Source of the DNA: CAZKYP01 sp964556885
Lineage (GTDB): Bacteria > Planctomycetota > Phycisphaerae > Sedimentisphaerales > Anaerobacaceae
Reading direction: 5' to 3'
Length of the DNA: 20,254 nucleotides
Assembly: GCA_964556885.1 (NCBI GenBank)
Contig: CAZKYP010000039.1
Location: forward strand, 1 to 20,254
Under the pieces are notes generated by a model that was not told the origin of the DNA, searched no databases, and saw nothing but the letters and a program-made list of their open reading frames with translations. Position numbers and translations under genes: made by a program. Shown here piece after piece: positions 6,156 to 13,540 of the stretch. The first letter of the stretch is position 1, and every line of letters begins with the position of its first letter.

Positions 6156-8228
6156 ATGTTTAAAAGAATGAATTTAAGCAGCAAGTTAATTTCAGGTTTC
6201 ATGGTGGTCGCCATAATCGCTACCGTGATAGGAGTTGTGGGGGTCGTCAGCTTAAAGAGCGTCAGGGCATATATAGTCACTATAGGCGAAGAACAAATGC
6301 CGAGCGTCCAGAATGTTCAGGTCATTGCCGAAAACCTTGAAAAACTTAAGGTCGCCCAGCGAACTTTGCTGAACGGAAACATCAGTACCACCGACAGGGC
6401 AAGACAATACGAGAACATCACTAAAGTCCGTGAGACATACACTCAGGCCATCGATGATTACGAGAAATTGCCTCACAGCTCCGAAGAGCAACAGCTCTGG
6501 ACGCAGTTCAAGCGGGCACTTGATGACTGGAAAAAGGAGAACAATACCTTGTTCGACCTGATGCAGCAACTCGAGAAAACAAGTATTCTGGACCCCGCCG
6601 GCTTAACTGCCCAGATCCATGGTTACATGAACGACCATTATATTCTTAAAGATAAAGTGGCTGAGTTAGTAAAAAATAAGCATGATTTCAGCGGTGGTGA
6701 TGACCACACTCAGTGTAACTTTGGTAAATGGGTTGTCCAGTTTAAGACGGATAATACCGTAATCGACGCCACAATTAAAGAAATGCTTGAGCCGCACAGG
6801 CACCTGCACGAAATGGTAAAACAAATCAAGGAACTGGTCAAGGCAGGTAATACCGAAGAGGCGACAAAAGTGTACGACCAGATGCAGGTGCTTATGACCA
6901 ATACCTTCAAGGAATTTGACAGAATCTTTGCCGAGGTAGCAAAAGCATCCGAAATCTCCCAGAAGATAAACGATCAAGCGTTCGGCCCCTGTGCCAGCAA
7001 GCAAAGAGATGTGCAGGACGTGCTTACTCAAATTGTCGACACGAGTAAAAAGACCGTCGGCCAGGTTGTCAATACGGCCACAAGCGGTGCTACTAAAAGC
7101 AGTGTAGTAATGCTTATTTCACTGGTAGTCGGTGTTGCACTGTCTATATTCCTTGGTGTGTTCCTCTCGTTAGGCATCACAAGACCGGTCAATCGTATCA
7201 TTGACGGTCTTACAGAAGGCGCCGAGCAGGTCTCTGCAGCATCCAGCCAGGTCTCCTCTGCCTCTCAATCACTGGCGGAAGGTGCAACCGAGCAGGCTGC
7301 CGGTCTGGAAGAAACATCATCCAGTCTTGAGGAGATGTCTTCCATGACCAAGCAGAACGCCGATAACGCCCAGCAGGCAAATACCCTGGCCTCCGAGGCG
7401 AGAAAGGCTGCCAATACCGGAACCGAGGCTATGGGAAGGATGAATACTGCTATCAACGATATCCAGAAGAGCTCCGATGAGACTGCAAAGATTATCAAGG
7501 TCATCGACGAGATAGCATTCCAGACCAACCTGCTGGCCCTCAACGCAGCCGTTGAAGCCGCAAGGGCAGGTGAAGCAGGTAAAGGCTTCGCCGTTGTGGC
7601 AGAGGAAGTCCGAAACCTTGCGATGAGAAGTGCAGAAGCGGCCAAGAATACCGCCAACATGATAGAAGAATCGGTCAAGAACTCGAAGAACGGTGTCGAT
7701 ATCGCCAATGAAGTCGCCAAGGTGCTCGAAGATATAGTTCAGGGCGTCGGCAAGACAACAGATTTGGTAAGTGAGATTGCCGCTGCTTCGGCCGAGCAGG
7801 CACAGGGTATTGACCAGGTCAATACCGCAGTGGCGCAGATGGATAAAGTCACCCAGCAGAACGCTGCCAACGCCGAGGAATCCGCAAGCGCCTCCGAAGA
7901 GCTCAGTGCTCAGGCCGAGCAGATGAATGAGGTAGTTAATGAATTGGTTGCTTTAGTTGGGGGTAACGCTGCAAAGAGACAGTCCCACAGTTCCGGCAGC
8001 AAGCGTCATCTGAATATCAAGGTTGACCATTCCAGTTCCAAGAAGGTACACGAGGTGCTGAACAAGCATCATGGTTTGGACAAATCAGATAACGTGTTTC
8101 ACAAAATAGCCAAAGGCTCCAAGAAGGAAAAAGAGCATAAGTTTGCTGCTAAGTCTTCAGCGGAAAAGTTTATCCCGCTGGAAAATAAAAGTACCGGCGA
8201 TGATGATTTCAAGGAGTTCAATAGCTAA
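6156..8228 (+). CDS. Methyl-accepting chemotaxis protein with extracytoplasmic CZB zinc-binding motif
   Basis: The protein has 690 residues. TM1 is about residues 12-32 and TM2 about 317-340. The region between is a helical sensor of the 4HB_MCP type with an embedded CZB motif: His161 with Leu164 (HxxL), 22 residues on CNFGKW with Cys187, then HRHLH with His214 and His218. These are the four usual zinc ligands (3 His, 1 Cys). After TM2 only the start of a HAMP-like helix (ITRPVNRIIDGL) is present before the signalling domain. The signalling hairpin is IAFQTNLLALNAAVEAARAG (453-472), and Gln/Glu-rich methylation segments flank it (EGATEQAAGLEETSSSLEEM; SAEQAQ). The tail (605-690) is rich in Lys and His and ends in IPLE...DDDFKEF, an acidic-aromatic ending also seen in other receptors. 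The start has AAAGGG 7 bases upstream. CZB domains sense zinc or, through the Zn-Cys, oxidants such as hypochlorite; the ligand here is inferred. Confidence 0.92.
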   Translation: MFKRMNLSSKLISGFMVVAIIATVIGVVGVVSLKSVRAYIVTIGEEQMPSVQNVQVIAENLEKLKVAQRTLLNGNISTTDRARQYENITKVRETYTQAIDDYEKLPHSSEEQQLWTQFKRALDDWKKENNTLFDLMQQLEKTSILDPAGLTAQIHGYMNDHYILKDKVAELVKNKHDFSGGDDHTQCNFGKWVVQFKTDNTVIDATIKEMLEPHRHLHEMVKQIKELVKAGNTEEATKVYDQMQVLMTNTFKEFDRIFAEVAKASEISQKINDQAFGPCASKQRDVQDVLTQIVDTSKKTVGQVVNTATSGATKSSVVMLISLVVGVALSIFLGVFLSLGITRPVNRIIDGLTEGAEQVSAASSQVSSASQSLAEGATEQAAGLEETSSSLEEMSSMTKQNADNAQQANTLASEARKAANTGTEAMGRMNTAINDIQKSSDETAKIIKVIDEIAFQTNLLALNAAVEAARAGEAGKGFAVVAEEVRNLAMRSAEAAKNTANMIEESVKNSKNGVDIANEVAKVLEDIVQGVGKTTDLVSEIAAASAEQAQGIDQVNTAVAQMDKVTQQNAANAEESASASEELSAQAEQMNEVVNELVALVGGNAAKRQSHSSGSKRHLNIKVDHSSSKKVHEVLNKHHGLDKSDNVFHKIAKGSKKEKEHKFAAKSSAEKFIPLENKSTGDDDFKEFNS

Positions 8229-8259
8229 ATTCTCTTACGGATGTTTTAATCATATTGTT

Positions 8260-8288
8260 CCAGGTAAGCGCCCATGGCGCTTACCTGG
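8260..8288 (+). terminator. Strong 13-bp hairpin between mcp1 and the hybrid kinase gene
   Basis: CCAGGTAAGCGCC (8260-8272) pairs perfectly with GGCGCTTACCTGG (8276-8288) around a CAT loop. It begins 31 bases after the mcp1 stop. No T-run follows on the + strand (GGCATTGCC), so it is not a standard intrinsic terminator. It could be a weak terminator, an RNA-processing or stability element that sets receptor above kinase expression, or a protein site. Confidence 0.5.
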
Positions 8289-8386
8289 GGCATTGCCATA
8301 AATAAAAAAGTCAATTAAAGCGAGATTTAGAGAGGACAATACAATCGGTCTGATCATGGTTAGGTTGTCGACTTGGGTATTGACAC

Positions 8387-8392
8387 AAGGTG
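8387..8392 (+). promoter_or_regulatory. Ribosome binding site deciding the hybrid kinase start
   Basis: AAGGTG (8387-8392) lies 6 bases before the ATG at 8399. An in-frame GTG at 8390 lies inside this site and has no good site of its own, so ATG 8399 is preferred. Confidence 0.65.
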
Positions 8393-8398
8393 ACAAAG

Positions 8399-10936
8399 AT
8401 GAACTTGAAAAAAATAGATGTTCTCGTAATAGACGATGATTCCGGTGCCTTTAGACTTGTCAAGCTAATACTGGAAGAATCTTCGCAGCCGGTGGATTTT
8501 ACGGTTAAGTCGGCGATGAGCCTGTCTCAGGGGCAGATCGCTCTGTCCCGGCACAATTTCGATTTAATACTTCTGGATCTTGATTTGCCGGACAGCCACG
8601 GGCTTGGAACGGTCGATAAGATTTATCAGAAATGTCCGCACATTCCGATTGTTGTGTTTACAGGAATTGCCGATGAGGAAACAGGGGTGCGGGCGATTAA
8701 AAAAGGTGCGAGTGACTATCTCGTTAAGGGTAAGTTTTTCAAGGACCTGCTTGTCCGGACTATTCGTTATGCAATGGAGAGAAAAGAGGTTGAATGGAAG
8801 CTGCGAAAAAGTGAGGAGAGGCTCAGAGGAATACTCGATCATGTACAGACGGGAATTATATTAATAGATGCTGAAACTCATACCGTTACCGATGTCAATC
8901 TCGCAGCCACAAAAATGCTTGGCGAACCGGCTGAGAATATTGTGGGAAAAGTATGTTACGATTACCTCTACCACAATCATAAGAGACCATGCCCGATTAC
9001 CGATTTGGGGCAAGGTTCGGACAGTTCCGAACTTCTATTGTCGACAAGCCATGACAGCAAGCTCCCGATCCTCAGGACAGCGGTCCCTGTAATACTCCAC
9101 GACCAGAAGCTCGTCATTGAGAGTTTTGTGGACATTACCGACCGCAAACAGGCGGAGGAAAACCTTAAGATAGCGAAAGAACAGGCTGAAGAGGCATGGG
9201 CGGAACTCGAACAGGTTAACCTGGAGCTTGAGGCATCCGTCGAGCGTGCAACACTGATGACCAGGGAAGCGGTAATGGCCAACCAAACGAAAAGTCAATT
9301 CCTTGCCAATATGAGTCATGAAATCCGGACACCGATGAATGGCCTGCTCGGAATGCTCGACCTGGCGATTGACGAGAAACTCAGTGACAAAGTCTCTGAT
9401 TATTTACAGACGGCCAAGGTATGTGCGGACACTCTTTTAATGATAATCGATGATATCCTCGATATATCAAGGGTGGAGGCAGGGAAAATCAATATAGAAA
9501 TCATTGACTGTTCGTTGAAACGGATACTCACTGACATTCATGCCCTGGTAAGTCTCAAAGCGGAAAGGAAGGGTATTGAATTTACAATTCGTATTGATGG
9601 GCCGGTTCCTGAGAATATCAAAACTGACCCGGTAAGATTGCGTCAATGCCTGCTGAATCTGATTGGTAATGCAATCAAGTTTACTGATAAAGGTTATGTG
9701 CGTGTGCACGTATCGGTGTTGGGTAGTAATAATGACGGAATCCTGAAGTTTGAAATTGAAGATACCGGCGTTGGCATTGAGCCGGACAAGCAAAAGCTCA
9801 TATTCGATCCTTTTACCCAGGCCGACTATACGACAACTCGAAGATACGGCGGCACCGGTCTGGGATTGGCCATAACCAAAAATCTTACCGAACTGCTGGG
9901 CGGAACTTTATCGCTTCAAAGTGTCCCTAAAAAAGGATCAACTTTTTCTCTTTCCGTTCCCGCCGGGGTCGATATTAATACAGAACCCCTGATGGTTAAC
10001 TCTTATATACATGCAGTTAATCAATTTATAAAAACCAAGGACCACACTAAACTTGACGGCAATATATTGGTGGTTGAAGATGATGTGGTCAATCAGAAAA
10101 CAATTATTGCCATTTTAAGCAAGGCGGGATTAAAGACAGACGTAGCCAACGAGGGCGGACAGGCAATTCAAAAGATAAGAGATAAATCGTTCGATTTAAT
10201 TTTAATGGATATGCATATGCCGAATATGAACGGTTACGATGCAACAAAAGAGCTGCGAGCCGGCGGTTACACTAAACCTATTGTTGCCCTGACTGCTAAT
10301 GTTATGAAAAGTGACATAGACAAATATTTCGAAGCTGGCTGCGACGAATATCTTGCCAAACCAATTGACCAAAAAAGGTTGTTTTGCACACTCCATAAAT
10401 ATCTGAAATCCGCAGGTTCCACAGAGGGGCAACAAAGTGACAACATCGAAACACATGATGATAAACATCGGCCTTTAAAGATCGGTGAAGATTGCACAAA
10501 GCAGTCAGGTGAGCCTGAAACAGAAGATAAAACAGGGAAAAATGCAGATGCAAAAAAAAATCCTTCACTTACTGAGCAAGATGCCATCGATTGGTTGGAG
10601 CTTGAAGAACGCATCGGTGACAGGCAATTGATTGATGAGATTATTTCCTGCTTTTTAATCGATAATACCAAGCGCGTAGAACTTTTATCACGCACCATAG
10701 AAGCAGGCGACTCGGAAAATATAAGATTATTGTCACATACTATTAAAGGTTCCGCATTGACTGTTTCTGCAAAACCGCTGTCAAAGGCGGCTTGCCGGCT
10801 CGAGTGTGCTGCAAAAAACAAAGCCCTGGATGTCGTGGATCCGCTTTTTTCTCAGTTACAAAATGAATTTCAGAGAGCAAAAATGTTATTATCGAGCCGT
10901 ACAAATAAACAGGCTACGATAAATGACAATTCATAG
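8399..10936 (+). CDS. Hybrid sensor histidine kinase, REC-PAS-HisKA-HATPase-REC-Hpt
   Basis: The protein has 845 residues from this start and no membrane segment, so it is cytoplasmic. Domains in order: receiver 1 (residues 6-127, phospho-Asp60 in LLDLDLP, Lys110 in YLVKG); PAS (about 140-250, with a Cys/His-rich stretch near 186-198); a short coiled coil; HisKA (297-365, His307 in NMSHEIRTPMNG); HATPase (408-525, N-box NLIGNAIKF, DTGVGI, GGTGLGLAI); receiver 2 (555-670, Asp604 in LILMDMHMP, KP pair at 655-656); and a C-terminal Hpt (about 730-830, His780 in LSHTIKGSAL). All key residues are present, so a complete four-step relay is encoded in one chain. The N-terminal receiver makes the kinase itself a target of another phosphodonor. 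It starts 170 bases after mcp1 and is followed closely by an Hpt-REC gene. Confidence 0.93.
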   Translation: MNLKKIDVLVIDDDSGAFRLVKLILEESSQPVDFTVKSAMSLSQGQIALSRHNFDLILLDLDLPDSHGLGTVDKIYQKCPHIPIVVFTGIADEETGVRAIKKGASDYLVKGKFFKDLLVRTIRYAMERKEVEWKLRKSEERLRGILDHVQTGIILIDAETHTVTDVNLAATKMLGEPAENIVGKVCYDYLYHNHKRPCPITDLGQGSDSSELLLSTSHDSKLPILRTAVPVILHDQKLVIESFVDITDRKQAEENLKIAKEQAEEAWAELEQVNLELEASVERATLMTREAVMANQTKSQFLANMSHEIRTPMNGLLGMLDLAIDEKLSDKVSDYLQTAKVCADTLLMIIDDILDISRVEAGKINIEIIDCSLKRILTDIHALVSLKAERKGIEFTIRIDGPVPENIKTDPVRLRQCLLNLIGNAIKFTDKGYVRVHVSVLGSNNDGILKFEIEDTGVGIEPDKQKLIFDPFTQADYTTTRRYGGTGLGLAITKNLTELLGGTLSLQSVPKKGSTFSLSVPAGVDINTEPLMVNSYIHAVNQFIKTKDHTKLDGNILVVEDDVVNQKTIIAILSKAGLKTDVANEGGQAIQKIRDKSFDLILMDMHMPNMNGYDATKELRAGGYTKPIVALTANVMKSDIDKYFEAGCDEYLAKPIDQKRLFCTLHKYLKSAGSTEGQQSDNIETHDDKHRPLKIGEDCTKQSGEPETEDKTGKNADAKKNPSLTEQDAIDWLELEERIGDRQLIDEIISCFLIDNTKRVELLSRTIEAGDSENIRLLSHTIKGSALTVSAKPLSKAACRLECAAKNKALDVVDPLFSQLQNEFQRAKMLLSSRTNKQATINDNS

Positions 10937-10960
10937 AATATTAAAAAAGGGGGTTATGTC

Positions 10961-11839
10961 ATGGCAAACAATGTTTTTTCCGGATTAATCAATAATGGAC
11001 CGTTACCGGACCCGAATAAATTAAAGGTCCCGGATGGTCTGGGTAATTTGTTGAGCGAGTATGTGGAATCAATCACTTCGATGTTCAAGGAGCTTGAAAC
11101 CGCGATCACGGCTTACGAAGCAGGAGAGAACCGAGAGGAGAATATCGCATCTGTGCGGCGGACATTGCATAAGATCAAGGGTGAGTCGGGTATGGTAGGC
11201 ATAGAAGAGATATACGAGTTTTGCCACGAGGCTGAAACCGCTGAAAAGCAGCTTCATGACGACGAACACGTAAAGGTATTGTTAAGAATAAAAGACTGGC
11301 TCAATGCCGCATTTCAGAAAATTACGGGTGGGGCTGCAGATGCTTCTCACAAATATGTGACCGATGACAGTACAGACACAGGATATAAGCCACCGGAACC
11401 GAAGAAAGTCAAAGACGGTTCAGGACCGAAGATTCTGATTGTGGAAGACGATTTTGCCTGTCGAAGATTACTAAGCGTGTTCTTGTCTGAACTGGGCGAC
11501 TGTTATGTTGCAGTTAACGGTCAGGAAGCAATCGAAGCCTTCGAAAACGCTCTCGATAAATGCAGGCCTTTCGACCTTATATGCCTTGACGTTATGATGC
11601 CGGAGAAAAACGGGCATGAAGTCCTGGAATCTATCCGTAAAATGGAAGATGCAAAGGGAATAGGGGGCCTGGACAGTACTAAAGTAATTATGACAACGAC
11701 ATTAAACGACTCTGAAAATATCTTCGGGGCGTTCAGGACCGGTTGTGAAGCTTATCTTATAAAGCCGATTAAGCGAGAAAAGCTCTATCAGGAAATAGAA
11801 AAACTTGGTGTTATTAAACTCTCAGAAAGTCGGTGTTAA
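10961..11839 (+). CDS. Hpt-receiver fusion protein
   Basis: The protein has 292 residues. An Hpt domain spans about residues 25-125, with the phospho-acceptor His70 in LHKIKGESGMVG. A charged linker (125-155) leads to a receiver domain at 156-285: acidic pair in VEDD (163-164), phospho-Asp210 in LICLDVMMP, Thr residues at 245-247 and Lys268 in YLIKP. No output domain follows. Such a protein can accept a phosphoryl group on either domain and acts as a relay or sink. AAAAGGGGG lies before the ATG at 10961, 24 bases after the hybrid kinase. The stop codon abuts the next start (TAAATG), so translation of the two is probably coupled. Confidence 0.92.
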   Translation: MANNVFSGLINNGPLPDPNKLKVPDGLGNLLSEYVESITSMFKELETAITAYEAGENREENIASVRRTLHKIKGESGMVGIEEIYEFCHEAETAEKQLHDDEHVKVLLRIKDWLNAAFQKITGGAADASHKYVTDDSTDTGYKPPEPKKVKDGSGPKILIVEDDFACRRLLSVFLSELGDCYVAVNGQEAIEAFENALDKCRPFDLICLDVMMPEKNGHEVLESIRKMEDAKGIGGLDSTKVIMTTTLNDSENIFGAFRTGCEAYLIKPIKREKLYQEIEKLGVIKLSESRC

Positions 11840-13060
11840 ATGAAGATTCTAATTGCCGAAGATGATTCCGCCTCCAATCTGTTTCTGAAGGAGACGCTTC
11901 AGAAAGCCGGATACGAGGTACTTGAAGCCCTGGACGGCAACCGGGCATGGCATATTATACAGACAGACAAGCCAAAGCTTGCCTTGCTCGACTGGATGAT
12001 GCCGGGGATCGAAGGCGTGGAACTGTGCAAAAGAATTCGGAAAATGCAGACAGAAAACTATACCTATGTGATTCTCCTGACTTCCAAATCTGAAAAAGAT
12101 GATATTATAGCCGGACTGAACGCAGGAGCGGACGACTATATAATCAAGCCATTCGACAGAAAAGTTCTGTGCAGCCGGATTACCGTGGGTGCTCGAATCA
12201 TAGAATATGAATCGTTGCTGGCCGAAAAAAACCGTCGGTTGCAGCGATACAGTCTGGAGATGGAAACATTGGCGCAGGAACGTTCCGAACAGTTGACTCA
12301 CGCCGAAAGAATGGCAACTGTCGGATTATTGTCCGCCGGGATTGCTCATGAAATCAATAATCCGGCATCATTCATTGCCGGAAACATTCAAATACTGGAC
12401 AGATTTTGTCGTGATATGGAACCGATATTACGCGATAAGATAACATCCGGCGGTGACAACAGTCAAAAACTTGAGTTTATTCTGAAAGAATTGCCGAAAA
12501 CCGTGGACGGCATACGCAATGGAGTGATGCGAATCTCACGCATTGTCGTAGGATTAAAAAGTTTTTGTCGCAGAAATGAAAAATCAATTGGTGCCTGTGA
12601 TATTAACGCATGCATTGAGCAGGCGATTGAGCTTTGCAATAATGCATTAAAATATCAAGTTACCATGGAAAAGGATTTAATGAAAACATTACCACGCATC
12701 AAAGCGGACTCTCAGCAGATGGAGCAGGTGATGGTGAATCTTTTTGTCAACGCCGCAGATTCTATTAAAGAAGGTCCCGGATCAGAAAAGGCACGCGGAA
12801 TATTGGGCATTAAAACTGCTGTATTGGATAATTCCGTAGTAATTACAGTAAGTGACACCGGAACGGGCATTCCCGAAGATAATCTCGAAGATATATGGAA
12901 ACCGTTTTTTACAACCAAGCAGCCGGACAAGGGGACCGGCCTGGGGCTTTTTACCGTTCGTGGAATCATAGAAAACCACGGAGGACAAATTAAGGTTTCG
13001 AACAGGCCAAACGGAGGGGCCGAATTTGTTATAACTCTCCCAATTGATAAATTGGATTAG
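11840..13060 (+). CDS. Receiver-histidine kinase (REC-HisKA-HATPase)
   Basis: The protein has 406 residues and is soluble. A receiver domain spans residues 1-120 (Glu7-Asp8-Asp9, phospho-Asp51 in LLDWMMP, Thr81, Lys103 in YIIKP). A coiled coil at about 121-155 joins it to an NtrB/ZraS-type kinase: HisKA with His170 in AGIAHEINNP; HATPase with the N-box VMVNLFVNAADSI, DTGTGIP (339-345) and GTGLGL (365-370). There is no other sensor domain, so kinase activity is probably gated by phosphorylation of Asp51. The natural donors are the neighbouring Hpt domains. The ATG directly follows the stop of the Hpt-REC gene without a gap. It ends 50 bases before the next gene. Confidence 0.92.
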   Translation: MKILIAEDDSASNLFLKETLQKAGYEVLEALDGNRAWHIIQTDKPKLALLDWMMPGIEGVELCKRIRKMQTENYTYVILLTSKSEKDDIIAGLNAGADDYIIKPFDRKVLCSRITVGARIIEYESLLAEKNRRLQRYSLEMETLAQERSEQLTHAERMATVGLLSAGIAHEINNPASFIAGNIQILDRFCRDMEPILRDKITSGGDNSQKLEFILKELPKTVDGIRNGVMRISRIVVGLKSFCRRNEKSIGACDINACIEQAIELCNNALKYQVTMEKDLMKTLPRIKADSQQMEQVMVNLFVNAADSIKEGPGSEKARGILGIKTAVLDNSVVITVSDTGTGIPEDNLEDIWKPFFTTKQPDKGTGLGLFTVRGIIENHGGQIKVSNRPNGGAEFVITLPIDKLD

Positions 13061-13110
13061 AAATACTGTAAATAAAGAATAATTCTGTATTCCCGGCAAG
13101 GAGACGGAAA

Positions 13111-13539
13111 GTGAAAACAAGATTGCTGATAGTGGACGATGAATCAGAAATTCGCGATATGCTTTCGCGCCATTTTCGTTATTTAGGCTATGATGCGGAG
13201 TCGGCGCCGGACGGCGTCGAAGCCCTGGAGAAAATGGTCCAGGCAAAAGTTGATGTTGTGATCTCGGATATTGCAATGCCGCGAATGGATGGCGTTGAGC
13301 TTCTCAGGACTATTCGCAAACAGTACCCGATGGTTCATACGATTATGATTACAGGGTACGTGACAATGGAAAACGCACTAAGTTGTATGCGGCATGGGGC
13401 CGATACCTGCATATTCAAACCTCTCGATGACCTTCATGAGCTGGAAGAGGCTGTGGAGCAGGCGGTAGCCAGGCTGAAACACTGGCACGAGAAGTTAAGG
13501 ATACTGCAGTTAATGAATCCTGCCATTTCAGGAAGATAA
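13111..13539 (+). CDS. Single-domain response regulator
   Basis: The protein has 142 residues and starts at GTG 13111 with AAGGAG 8 bases upstream. A receiver domain spans residues 1-120 with Asp9-Asp10, phospho-Asp53 in VISDIAMP, Thr81 in MITGY and Lys103 in IFKPL. A short amphipathic helix (EAVEQAVARLKHWHEKLRIL) ends the protein and is not a DNA-binding domain. It lies one base upstream of cheA and is the best candidate in the window for the CheA-phosphorylated output, in a CheY-like role. The sequence is not typical flagellar CheY, however, and the helical tail is more like regulators tied to other kinases. No gene symbol is given for that reason. Confidence 0.88.
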   Translation: MKTRLLIVDDESEIRDMLSRHFRYLGYDAESAPDGVEALEKMVQAKVDVVISDIAMPRMDGVELLRTIRKQYPMVHTIMITGYVTMENALSCMRHGADTCIFKPLDDLHELEEAVEQAVARLKHWHEKLRILQLMNPAISGR

Positions 13540-13540
13540 C

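Noticed and set aside
6140..6163. A 7-codon upstream ORF overlapping the mcp1 start.
   Set aside because: The nearest GGAG is 15 bases away from its ATG, and AAAGGG serves the mcp1 ATG instead.
7265..7720. A 151-codon open frame on the - strand inside mcp1.
   Set aside because: It is a low-complexity Ala/Ser shadow of the repetitive receptor signalling domain; the same shadow recurs at 19983-20249 opposite mcp2.
10267..10821. A 184-codon open frame on the - strand opposite the end of the hybrid kinase.
   Set aside because: No domain, no ribosome site, and the + strand encodes a conserved receiver and Hpt domain there.
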